DNA of 64,000 nucleotides from Prevotella sp. E13-17. Lineage in GTDB: Bacteria > Bacteroidota > Bacteroidia > Bacteroidales > Bacteroidaceae. Made by a program: the position numbers and the translations under genes. Location of the stretch: assembly GCF_022024035.1 (NCBI RefSeq), contig NZ_CP091787.1:682001-746000 (forward strand), in the 5' to 3' direction. Of the stretch, positions 17,108-25,835 are shown piece by piece. Each line of letters starts with the position of its first letter. Positions within the stretch are counted from its first letter, which is position 1. The notes below the pieces were generated by a model that was not told the origin of the DNA, did not search any database, and was given only the letters and a program-made list of their open reading frames with translations.

Positions 17108-20100
17108 TTATTTGATGACCGTTTTTCTGCCGTTAATGATATAGATGCCTTTCTTGCTGGGAGTGCTGATTGCTCGTCCAGAAAGTGTATAGACCGTAGT
17201 TTTGTTGCTATTGTCACGTACATCATTGATACCTGTAGAAGTAGAGATGACGCGCAGCTTACCAGTAGTCTTCAGCAAGTCTGTGGTGTCCCATGCCAAT
17301 CCCTCAGGAAGTGTGGGCAGATTGATAGCAGTAGGCTCAGCATCCAGTGAACCACAGGTCCACATGATGAATTCATCGCCAGCCGCGGGCTCATATTCGT
17401 CACCCATGCCAATATTGATATCGCCTTTAATCTCCAGTTTGCCTTTCACTGTAATAAACGAACGACCGTTGTCGTTGGTAAGCATCTTATAGATGTTCAG
17501 ATTAAGTTTAGACGTGGGGTAGAGGTATATGAATCCAGTAGAGTTGATGCAACCATAATGACGCGTCTTGGTGACATCGCCAGGCTCAAGTGTTCCACCT
17601 TCAATCACTCTGACGTTGCCTACGGTTCCTACGCCCTTCAAACTTGCAGTTTTCTGTACGGTTGCTGTTGCAGAGCCAAAGAGCGACGTGGTAGCCTTTG
17701 CATTGTTCAGTACGATGCTACCGTCAGAGAGCGTGAACTCATTGGCATTGATAGCCGTCTTGATAGTCCAAGCACCTGTTCCTACTTTAAATACATTGAC
17801 CGAACCACTGAATTTTCCACTGAAGTTCATATCTCTGTTGGCATTTCCAACCGTCAGATTACCGGTCATAGCCATTGTGCCGCTGCCATCGAGAGCGCCA
17901 AGGGTCAATGTTGACAGCTTGTTGGTAAACGTGGTCGCACCATCAATATTAAGTGTGGCCTTTGGCAGTCCATAGCTGTTGTTCCAAGTAAATTCATAGC
18001 TGCTACCGCTATGATTTGCAATCAGCGTACCTTCGAAATTGCTCCAATTGCCTTTCAGGATATTTCTGACATAGGTGGCGTAAACCGTCAGAGAGCCCTT
18101 GCCCTTCAGAGTTCCGCTATAGTCACAGCGTCCATCCAGGTAGAGCTTGCCTGTGGCGCCTTCTGTCACTTCATAGTTCGTGGTATTCTTAGAGTAGGAG
18201 TAAGAGTTGTTCTCGTCGGCAACGGTGGTGTTCGTACCATTAAACACGATCGTTGTGGGAGCAGACATAATGCTTGCATTGGTCTCACGGATGTTCACTG
18301 TGCCAGCATCCACATACAGTGTGTCAAAACTATTTGAGGTACTCAACGTCAGTGTGCCATTGCCCGTCTTGTGCAGGAATGCACCTGCATTAGTGCCATA
18401 GCGCGTGGTAGTACCAGAGAGAGTGAACGCACCTTTTGTTTCGAGTGTGCCACCTTTCTTGCTTAGTGCTATTGTTTGACTTGTTCTGCCTCCAGAAGGC
18501 ACAACCAGAGTGCCTCCGTCGAGAATAATTTTTTCGTTGTTACCGCCTAAGGCACCATAGTCACTACCCTCTACATCGGCCAGTGCAGAAACAATCACTT
18601 TTCCGCTTTCGATCTTGGTGCCACCCGTAAACTTATTTGTGTTGTTGATGGTCAGGCTGCCATCGCCTTTCTTAGTCAGCATTGTTGAACCAACGATGTT
18701 GCCATCGCCAGACAGCGTGAAGTCCTTGCTATTGTTGAATTCTACACTGCCAGGATATACTTCTTCTGTGACGTTGACGGTCGTTACATTTGCCTGATCG
18801 TTGAAGGTGACGTCGTCGCCAGTGACGAAAGAACTGTTGGCGCCATTTATAGCGAAGTTCTCGCTTCCTGCGAAGTCCCATACGCCATCTGTGCCACCAT
18901 TCCATACGATGCTTGTTGCATCGCGCAGTTTGATAATGGTAAGCACAATGTTGCCTTCCTCGTATGTCAGCGTAAATTTCTTACCCTTTATGCCCTCTAC
19001 TTTGATGTCGTTGATATTGCCCTCCAGTTCGCTGACTGTGGCCAGCGTATAATTGCCGGGAACAAGGCCGTTGTCAACAATCTCAAAGACGGGTGTCGAA
19101 TATTCAGGACCATACTTCCAGTCTTTCTTCTCAATGCTCAACTTCGTAGCGTTAATCTTGTCGGTATTGTCAGCATTAGCGTCGAAGACAATGCGTGAAC
19201 CGAAGCCCAGCACCAAGTTCGTCGTTGTCAAAGTGCCCGTGGCATTCTTGCCGCCAGGATAGATGGTGGCATTATAGTCGGCCTTGATGCCGCCGTTGAA
19301 GGTGCCACCGTTAGAGATCAGGTTGGTGTGGCGGTTCAGCCATACGGGGCTCGACTGCATGGTACCGTCAAACTGCAGTGTGCCGGCCCATACGTCGGTG
19401 TTGCCGGTGTATGTCTCGGTGACGTTGGGCAGCACCAGTGTGCCGTCGCCCTGCTTCACCAGGCGCATGCCGCCAGTGAAGGCACCGCCGGTCAGCGTGT
19501 GGGTATAGTAGGTTCTGGTGATGTTGTTATTGTTGTTGTGGCCCTGAACCCAGCTTGGCGCATTGTCAAAGAAGATATAGGGCGTAGCACCATTGGCCAC
19601 GCTGACGGTCATGTCGTTGGTTTCGGCCATCATCACCTGCTGGTCGTTCTGAGCCGTACCGATGCTACCGCCATTCTGTATTTCGGTGCGGTTGGTGTTG
19701 GTCAGAGCGGGTGGGGCAGCAGTGATGCCTTCCAGCTCGCCCAGGAAGTAGCTGACATGAGGCGGCTGGTTGTAGCCGTTCATCTGCCATACCATGGCGT
19801 TGCGGTACTGCATGTCGTGCCACAGCGTGTAGTTGCGCCACTCGGTGGGGATGGTGGTGGTGTAGATACGGATCTTATTGTCGGCCGTGCGGGCAATCAC
19901 CTCCTCGCGCCAGTCGCCAAAGAGGTCACCCTGATAGCAAGGTGTGCCCTTGGTGTCGTTGTTGGTCAGCGAGCCAGCCAGCGTCTCCAGTGAGCCCTTG
20001 TTGTACTTATAGATAGCGATGGCAGTGTTCTTGCCGTTCGAGTAGTTCAGTCCCTCGTCGCAGAGGTCACCGTCCCAGTAGATGCGGAAGTTGTCGGGGA

Positions 20101-21568
20101 TGCCTCCTTTGGTCATGCCGCTGACATAGTCGGCGGTGACACAGCTGATGGGGTTGTCGTAGCCCGAGAAGCCCATGGCGCCAGGATAGTCGTTAGAGAA
20201 GTTGCCTGCTATGCAACGACCGTCGTCCCTGCTGCTGACAAAGCGGTGGTAGATCTTCGCCGTGGTGGCATCGCGGTAGTTGTTGCCAGGGTTGTCTTCC
20301 AAGCAGGCAAAGATCTCATGACCATGCTTATAGGGATTGAAGTCGCTGTGGTGCTGTGCGTCGCCATGGCCCAGTCCCGTTGTTGAAAGACCCATTCCGT
20401 TGTCGTCGATGACCATCGAACCGAAGCAAATCTCGTCGCGTCCGTCCCAATCGACATCGGCAACAGCATAGTTGTGATAGCCATTGCCATACCAAGGCGA
20501 ACTGCTGTCGTCGCAGTACCAGCGCCAGCGCTCAGTGAGTGCGTGGGTGGCAGGATCGACATCCAGTGCAATCATCTTATGACGGGTGTAGATACCACGT
20601 GCCAAGAAGATGCTGGGCTTGCGGCCATCCAGATAGGGCGCACCGAAGAAGTGCTTTGACGAGCGGTGACCGTAGCCGTCGCCCCACGCCTTCTCCAGGT
20701 CGGTCTCGCCATCCTCCAGTCGCTTCAGGGGGTATTCCATGATTTGATAGGGCACACCGGTCTCACCGTTCAGATAGACCAGATACTCGGCACCGTCGTG
20801 CATAAACCAGTTGGTGCCGCCGCCAGTGGTTCCACGGTAGTTCTTGGTTGCGTCGCCAATGACGTGAGATTTGCCGAAAGCATCGTAGATGGTTGTGCCA
20901 TCAGCAGCGCGCATGATGACCTCTGCCTTGCCGTCGCCGTCCCAGTCGTAGGCAGCAATGTTCTGCTCGTTGTTCTGGAAGTCGCCCATGTTAGGACCAC
21001 AGTTGATGTACCACAGACGGGTGCCGTCCATTTTCAGACACTCAAAGAGACTATACTCCTTGGTGTCCACACCGTCAATCTTTGGACCGTTCTTGGGGTA
21101 CGACTGCGAAATCTCGCTCTGGTTGTCGAATTTCATCAGCATCTCCACCTGTCCGTCGCCATCGACGTCGGCACAGCAGGCATCGTTGGGCACATAGACC
21201 GACTTCAGTCCGTCATGCGTGGGCGTGATCTCCAGATACTTGTTGGCCCACACATCGGCGGCCTTGCTGCCAGTAGTTTCCTCAGTGCCACGCACCACAG
21301 CCTTCACGGTGTATTTGCTGCCAGTCGTGCCGGCAGCATCAATGAAATTAGATACCTCCAGATTCGAGGCCACCTTTGTGCCGTCGCGATAGAGGTTGTA
21401 CTTCACGTCGTAGTACTCCTCGCCCAGAATACGCCAGGAGCAGAACACACCGTCAGCCGTCTTGACAGCCGTCAGACCGCGGTCGAGTGCGTCGGTGCGT
21501 CGCTGTGCAAAGCCATTGATGGCCGTTGTTAGCAACAGTGCTGATAGGAAATAAAGTCTTTTCTTCAT
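17108..21568 (-). CDS. PL11 rhamnogalacturonan lyase fused to autotransporter-type strand repeats
   Basis: 1486 residues. The signal peptide ends at about residue 22. Residues about 22-630 are a second PL11 propeller (C-A-D-V-D-G-D-G, A-Y-D-W-D-G-D-G, V-A-D-V-D-W-D-G-R-D, F-G-D-W-R-E-E, Y-N-Q-P-P-H). Residues about 640-1400 are glycine/asparagine-rich beta strands with repeated V-K-x-G-x-G-x-L-x-L-x-N-x-x-x-[FY]-x-G-x-T and G-x-[LV] motifs, typical of autotransporter-associated beta-strand (PATR) repeats, here without an autotransporter barrel. The shared tail ends the protein (V-Y-T-L-S-G-R ... K-G-I-Y-I-I-N-G-R-K-T-V-I-K). Likely a surface-displayed lyase with a long stalk or extra binding helix. 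Confidence 0.88.
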   Translation of the reverse strand: MKKRLYFLSALLLTTAINGFAQRRTDALDRGLTAVKTADGVFCSWRILGEEYYDVKYNLYRDGTKVASNLEVSNFIDAAGTTGSKYTVKAVVRGTEETTGSKAADVWANKYLEITPTHDGLKSVYVPNDACCADVDGDGQVEMLMKFDNQSEISQSYPKNGPKIDGVDTKEYSLFECLKMDGTRLWYINCGPNMGDFQNNEQNIAAYDWDGDGKAEVIMRAADGTTIYDAFGKSHVIGDATKNYRGTTGGGTNWFMHDGAEYLVYLNGETGVPYQIMEYPLKRLEDGETDLEKAWGDGYGHRSSKHFFGAPYLDGRKPSIFLARGIYTRHKMIALDVDPATHALTERWRWYCDDSSSPWYGNGYHNYAVADVDWDGRDEICFGSMVIDDNGMGLSTTGLGHGDAQHHSDFNPYKHGHEIFACLEDNPGNNYRDATTAKIYHRFVSSRDDGRCIAGNFSNDYPGAMGFSGYDNPISCVTADYVSGMTKGGIPDNFRIYWDGDLCDEGLNYSNGKNTAIAIYKYNKGSLETLAGSLTNNDTKGTPCYQGDLFGDWREEVIARTADNKIRIYTTTIPTEWRNYTLWHDMQYRNAMVWQMNGYNQPPHVSYFLGELEGITAAPPALTNTNRTEIQNGGSIGTAQNDQQVMMAETNDMTVSVANGATPYIFFDNAPSWVQGHNNNNNITRTYYTHTLTGGAFTGGMRLVKQGDGTLVLPNVTETYTGNTDVWAGTLQFDGTMQSSPVWLNRHTNLISNGGTFNGGIKADYNATIYPGGKNATGTLTTTNLVLGFGSRIVFDANADNTDKINATKLSIEKKDWKYGPEYSTPVFEIVDNGLVPGNYTLATVSELEGNINDIKVEGIKGKKFTLTYEEGNIVLTIIKLRDATSIVWNGGTDGVWDFAGSENFAINGANSSFVTGDDVTFNDQANVTTVNVTEEVYPGSVEFNNSKDFTLSGDGNIVGSTMLTKKGDGSLTINNTNKFTGGTKIESGKVIVSALADVEGSDYGALGGNNEKIILDGGTLVVPSGGRTSQTIALSKKGGTLETKGAFTLSGTTTRYGTNAGAFLHKTGNGTLTLSTSNSFDTLYVDAGTVNIRETNASIMSAPTTIVFNGTNTTVADENNSYSYSKNTTNYEVTEGATGKLYLDGRCDYSGTLKGKGSLTVYATYVRNILKGNWSNFEGTLIANHSGSSYEFTWNNSYGLPKATLNIDGATTFTNKLSTLTLGALDGSGTMAMTGNLTVGNANRDMNFSGKFSGSVNVFKVGTGAWTIKTAINANEFTLSDGSIVLNNAKATTSLFGSATATVQKTASLKGVGTVGNVRVIEGGTLEPGDVTKTRHYGCINSTGFIYLYPTSKLNLNIYKMLTNDNGRSFITVKGKLEIKGDINIGMGDEYEPAAGDEFIMWTCGSLDAEPTAINLPTLPEGLAWDTTDLLKTTGKLRVISTSTGINDVRDNSNKTTVYTLSGRAISTPSKKGIYIINGRKTVIK

Positions 21569-21605
21569 ATTGTTTTAGTATTATTTGTCGTTATTAGTTC
21601 GGTGG

Positions 21606-21613
21606 CAAAGATA
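21606..21613 (-). promoter_or_regulatory. Promoter -7 box upstream of the lyase pair
   Basis: On the minus strand TATCTTTG, about 40 bases before the start codon at 21568. No clear TTTG lies 19-20 bases upstream, so it may need an activator. Confidence 0.6.
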
Positions 21614-21706
21614 AGAAAAATCTGTTAAACACAACAGAAATAATTGGTTTTTAACTTGTGGAATTTGAGAGAAAAGAGGTTTAACCGTAGTAAACCACAT
21701 GTGCGA

Positions 21707-21832
21707 TTTTGGTACCATCGCTTGGTAGCCCGGCTACCACGGCTTGGTAGTGTGACTACCGACGCTTGGTAGCCTCAGTACCAACGCCTGGTACGACCAG
21801 TACCAAAACGTGGTACTGATTTTGGTACTGAG
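21707..21832. repeat. Degenerate 22-base-period tandem array with dyad units
   Basis: This is most of what the 331-base gap holds. Units begin at 21721, 21743, 21765, 21787 and 21811 (lengths 22, 22, 22, 24, 22), preceded by a partial unit. Each contains GGTA[GC] facing [CG][TA]ACC, for example GGTAGCCCGGCTACC and GGTACGACCAGTACC. Sequence between the arms varies while the spacing is kept. Confidence 0.8.
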
Positions 21833-21842
21833 AGAATACAAA

Positions 21843-21872
21843 AATCCCCACAACCTGTTGGCTGTGGGGATT
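21843..21872 (-). terminator. Terminator after the surface-protein gene
   Basis: AATCCCCACA pairs with TGTGGGGATT around a 10-base loop; on the minus strand it is followed by TTTG. It separates the 21900-24074 gene from the lyases, which therefore have their own promoter. Confidence 0.8.
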
Positions 21873-21899
21873 GGTATTTAAACGAGTTTGATTCTTCGC

Positions 21900-24074
21900 T
21901 TACTTAATCACAAACTTTTTACCCTGCTTAACGTAAACACCCTTCTTCAGGTTGTTCATGTCCATGCGGACACCATTCATGTTGTAAACAGGAGCATTGC
22001 TGTCTGAAACCACCTTGTTGTAGTTCATGTTGTCGATGCCATCAGTGCTATCAGCGCTCAGTACGAGAACACGGCTCAGGGCAGTGTCAATACGATAGAG
22101 CTGGAAGGTCTCAGTACCCTTAATGGTTGATACGACACCGGCAATGTGATCGGCCTTGTATTTAGCCAAAGCTTCTGCAGGCTCTGTACCTACAGGATAC
22201 TGTGGGTGGATAGAACCGCCACCATAGTTGTCAATCTTAGAAATAACGACCAAGTCGTCGTCAGTCAAACCATCGAAGCTAAATGTTACATTGTTTACTG
22301 CAATGCTTCCGCTCTGTGCGTCACCCTTCACACCTGTGTTGATGAGACCAATACCCTCATTAATCTTGGCAGCAGCAATATCATCGCCAGCAGCTTGACC
22401 TTCACCAGGATTGGTGTTCCACATCTTCAGAGGAGCAAACATCGTTGCAGCAGTCTCTTCTGTCAGTTTAGAAGGAACGAGCAGATAACGCTTGATAGCT
22501 TCTGCAGTCTCCAATGATTTGTAGGTTCTGCCATCGAGAGTGTAGCCATTCTCTTTCTTGTAGCCGGCAACAGTTGCCTCATAGTTTTCAGCAGCGCTGG
22601 TGAAACCATATGCGGGATAGAGAGCGTAGATGTCCTGATCCTCGTTTTTCTCTCCAGTAGCGATTTCGAAGTATAATCTCATGCGACCACTCCAGCTGTT
22701 TTCGCCGCTCATTGATACAGAGTTCAGATCGTCAATCGGCTCAAAGCCTTTCTCCTTCAGAGCTTCGCCAGTCATGTGCTGGAAGTCGATATCGTTCTTA
22801 ATAGCGTATTTGATGTCGTTGACAACGCTTGAAGTGCTGCTTGCATAGCCAAGTGCTTTGGTCGTAATTTTCAGAGTACCCTTGTTTGGAACAGAAACTT
22901 TAGCACCAGAGGTCTGGTTGTTCAGAGTGAAGTTACCCTGGCCGCCTTCGCCTTCAAAAGTGAAGTCCATAAATACATCGGGTTGGAGGGGAATAACTTT
23001 GTTGTCAACAGTGAACTGATAGGTCTTTGAATAACCTTCGTCTGCACCTACAACAGCATAGGTGGGATTAGGCAGTACGACAGGCTCGCAAACAACATCT
23101 ACAGTGACTACTTCTGAGGTCTTTTGTCCTGCAGTAGTCCAAGCGCTCAGTTTACCAGAGGTCTTGGTTGTATATAATACGCTACCTTCTTCAACATCGT
23201 CGTAAGAATAGGTCTTTTCTACACCATCTGTACCCTTAACGTGCAAAGTCTCACCCTCAAGGAAAGTAATCATATAGGTGCGCTCAGAATCATTCAGACC
23301 TGTCAACGCAATAACGGGTTCGTTGGCCCAATCTACATCCAAGTAAACTTGAAGATTGTCGATGCTGTAAACAGACTGATAACGAGCTGCCATCAGGTAA
23401 AGACCTGTAGCGAAGAGCTTTTCATCATCATTCATGGTCTTTGTACCAGTAGCTACTGCTTTCTGTGTGTCGTAGTCGAAGATTTCGTAAGAAACCTCTT
23501 TGGTCTGAGTGTCAACATTCAGAGTTACCAAGTACCATGTAGCTGCATTACCTGAATTTGGAATGAAGACCTTTGTAGAGTCGTTGTTGATATACCAGTG
23601 AGTGTGGTCATAATCACATGCACCTACAACCTTCTTTTCGTCGTTGCTATTCTGTGTCAAACTGAACAGACAGTTTGGAAGCTTTGAGTATGGCAACCAC
23701 TGACCAGCACCATTACCATTGGTATTTTTACAGCCATCTTCATCAGCAAAAATGGCAACCTCACCATTCCACTGGTTGTTACCCTGAGCATCAAAGCGAA
23801 TTTCAAAACTCAGCGAGTAAGATGTTTCTGTAATACCTTCGAAAATTGAAGGTCCCCAGAAGTCATGGGCAGAACGACCATTGTTCTGACCAAGAGCAAA
23901 TTGGAAAATGTTACTTGCATCTGTTGAAGCAATAGTGCCTGTACCGCCATTGATGGTCCATGTTGCAGGAACACCACCTGCCTCAAAGTTCTCAGAATAG
24001 AGAACGCGAATGGCATTTGCATTGATAGCAAACATTGCTAATAATGCAGACATGAAAACGTAGATCTTTTTCAT
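21900..24074 (-). CDS. Secreted surface protein of the rhamnogalacturonan locus
   Basis: 724 residues, signal peptide ending at about residue 21 (I-N-A-N-A). Residues about 25-245 look like a jelly-roll, LamG-like binding domain (Y-S-E-N-F-E-A-G-G-V-P ... S-I-D-N-L-Q-V-Y). The middle is beta-rich and unrecognised. The tail is D-G-I-D ... V-Y-N-M-N-G-V-R-M ... K-K-G-V-Y-V-K-Q-G-K-K-F-V-I-K, as on the lyases. It directly follows SusD and sits where surface glycan-binding proteins usually lie, so binding of pectin chains is inferred, not shown. Its base composition is more AT-rich than the lyases. Confidence 0.75.
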   Translation of the reverse strand: MKKIYVFMSALLAMFAINANAIRVLYSENFEAGGVPATWTINGGTGTIASTDASNIFQFALGQNNGRSAHDFWGPSIFEGITETSYSLSFEIRFDAQGNNQWNGEVAIFADEDGCKNTNGNGAGQWLPYSKLPNCLFSLTQNSNDEKKVVGACDYDHTHWYINNDSTKVFIPNSGNAATWYLVTLNVDTQTKEVSYEIFDYDTQKAVATGTKTMNDDEKLFATGLYLMAARYQSVYSIDNLQVYLDVDWANEPVIALTGLNDSERTYMITFLEGETLHVKGTDGVEKTYSYDDVEEGSVLYTTKTSGKLSAWTTAGQKTSEVVTVDVVCEPVVLPNPTYAVVGADEGYSKTYQFTVDNKVIPLQPDVFMDFTFEGEGGQGNFTLNNQTSGAKVSVPNKGTLKITTKALGYASSTSSVVNDIKYAIKNDIDFQHMTGEALKEKGFEPIDDLNSVSMSGENSWSGRMRLYFEIATGEKNEDQDIYALYPAYGFTSAAENYEATVAGYKKENGYTLDGRTYKSLETAEAIKRYLLVPSKLTEETAATMFAPLKMWNTNPGEGQAAGDDIAAAKINEGIGLINTGVKGDAQSGSIAVNNVTFSFDGLTDDDLVVISKIDNYGGGSIHPQYPVGTEPAEALAKYKADHIAGVVSTIKGTETFQLYRIDTALSRVLVLSADSTDGIDNMNYNKVVSDSNAPVYNMNGVRMDMNNLKKGVYVKQGKKFVIK

Positions 24075-24150
24075 ACGATTAAGTTTTTAATTAGTAATTA
24101 AGTTAATTAAATGGTTTTTTAATAAAGGTTTTAGAGTTTCAATCTGTAAC

Positions 24151-24174
24151 CCCAGGATGTGTTACCATCCTGGG
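24151..24174 (-). other. RNA hairpin at the stop codon of a SusD gene
   Basis: CCCAGGATG at 24151-24159 pairs with CATCCTGGG at 24166-24174. On the minus strand the first arm is the coding end N-P-G-W plus the stop codon, so the stop lies at the hairpin loop. No U run follows, so it is more likely an mRNA stabiliser or partial attenuator than a full terminator. Confidence 0.65.
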
Positions 24175-25808
24175 TTTTGTTTCAGTGCGCCACCTGACTT
24201 CAATATCTCGCTCTGGGCGATGGGGAAGAAGTACATCTTGTCGTCCCAGTACTTACGAGAGTTGCTGTCGGTGATTACTTGTTCGTCAAATGTGTCCTCT
24301 CCAGTCTTGGTGATGCGCACACTCTTGATAGTACGATACTTGATGTCGCCAGCCTTTTTCCAACGACGCAGGTCGAAGAAACGATGTCCCTCGAAAGCAA
24401 GTTCTACAAAACGTTCGTTCTCGAGTTTCTCGGCAAACTGTTCTTTACTCAACCCATCAGCAATATTACCTATCTTTGCACGGGTACGTACAACGTTGAT
24501 GGCTTGTGCAGCAGTCATCGAAAGACCCGTTGCAGTTGTGTAGGCATCATCTGTGTAGTTAAGCATTGCCTCAGCATAGTTCAGGTAGAACTCTGCCAAA
24601 CGGAAGGTCACCCAGTGATGACGCTCGGTGGTAGCACCGCTGGCGCCAATGGTCAAACTCTTGTTGACATACTTCTTCAGATAGTAGCCAGTTGGCGTTG
24701 CATAGGCAATGGGCTGTCCGTTGGCACCACCAATGAAGGTTTCCAATGTGGCATTGGGCCACTGATCGCCATTCTTGGCAATGGTTGCTTCTTTACGGAT
24801 GTCACCATCCTCGTAGGCTTCAAAAAGGTTCTGGGTAGGACAGTTGCCACCTCCAGCATTCTCCAATCCAATGGGGAAGTTGTACTTCTCAAAACTATTG
24901 GTAGATGAAACCACACGACGCACAAAGATGCACTCTTCGGTGTTGGTCCAGTTGTCCTTCTGGAACAGACTTGCATAGTCTGCGGTGAGTTTCATGCCAC
25001 GACTCTTACACTCATCAATGACTTCTTTGTTGGCAAGGGCAGCCTGATGCCAGCGCTCTTTGTCGTTGCTGGGATTGAACAAAGGGCTTGCGTAGTAGAG
25101 GGCGGCACGAGCTTTCAGAGCAAGAACGGCGAGGTTATTAACTCGGCCTGTCTCATTCTTGTTTTTTAGCTGCATGTTGCCAAGGTTTGAATAGTCCTTC
25201 ACAATGAGGTCTTTGATATCGTCGCATTCGCTGATGATGTAATCGAAAATCTCATCGGAAGACTTACGTGGCTGCACGTTTGCCTCGTTAGCATCCATGA
25301 CGGTGGTAATCAGGGGCACACCACCAAACATGCGTACCAAAGTGAAGTAGTAGTAAGCACGCAGGAAACGGGCCTCGTACTGAAGGTTCTTGTATTGTGC
25401 CAACTCCTGTTTGTAGTCAACGTCGGTCAGATATTCCTCAAACTCCTCGTCCTTAAACTTGTCCAAATACAGGTTGGCATAGCTGATACCACGCCAGCAT
25501 TTGGTCCATGTTGAACCATCATTATTGTCTGATGCACTCCAACCACCATTGTAGAACTTCTCGATGGCGTTGCCGGCATGGCTATACACGGCCTCGTCGG
25601 TAGCAGAAGCCAGCATCGCGCCACTATAGTTGCCAAAGTCTGTGTCCAGATCGTTGTAGGCCGACGTCACAAGACCAGCAGCGCGGCCGAACGTCTTCTT
25701 TACGTAGTCCTCATCATAAACGCTATACTCCTTGTAGTCCATCTTGTCGCCACATGAAGCGAGTGCGACAACTACTGCGGCGAGGCTCAGAATATTCTTG
25801 ATTTTCAT
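24162..25808 (-). CDS. SusD/RagB-family glycan-binding lipoprotein (second pair)
   Basis: 548 residues. The lipobox L-A-S-C puts the lipidated Cys at about residue 19. The helical TPR-like RagB/SusD fold is clear: Y-E-A-R-F-L-R-A-Y-Y-Y-F-T-L-V-R-M-F-G-G-V-P-L and A-L-K-A-R-A-A-L-Y-Y-A-S-P-L-F-N near the N-terminal half, R-L-A-E-F-Y-L-N-Y-A-E-A-M and A-F-E-G-H-R-F-F-D-L-R-R-W near the C-terminal half, ending K-Q-N-P-G-W. It caps the SusC pore at the cell surface. It lies 27 bases after the SusC gene at 25836-28676. Confidence 0.95.
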   Translation of the reverse strand: MKIKNILSLAAVVVALASCGDKMDYKEYSVYDEDYVKKTFGRAAGLVTSAYNDLDTDFGNYSGAMLASATDEAVYSHAGNAIEKFYNGGWSASDNNDGSTWTKCWRGISYANLYLDKFKDEEFEEYLTDVDYKQELAQYKNLQYEARFLRAYYYFTLVRMFGGVPLITTVMDANEANVQPRKSSDEIFDYIISECDDIKDLIVKDYSNLGNMQLKNKNETGRVNNLAVLALKARAALYYASPLFNPSNDKERWHQAALANKEVIDECKSRGMKLTADYASLFQKDNWTNTEECIFVRRVVSSTNSFEKYNFPIGLENAGGGNCPTQNLFEAYEDGDIRKEATIAKNGDQWPNATLETFIGGANGQPIAYATPTGYYLKKYVNKSLTIGASGATTERHHWVTFRLAEFYLNYAEAMLNYTDDAYTTATGLSMTAAQAINVVRTRAKIGNIADGLSKEQFAEKLENERFVELAFEGHRFFDLRRWKKAGDIKYRTIKSVRITKTGEDTFDEQVITDSNSRKYWDDKMYFFPIAQSEILKSGGALKQNPGW

Positions 25809-25835
25809 ATCCTTCTTGTTTTTTGGTTATTGATG

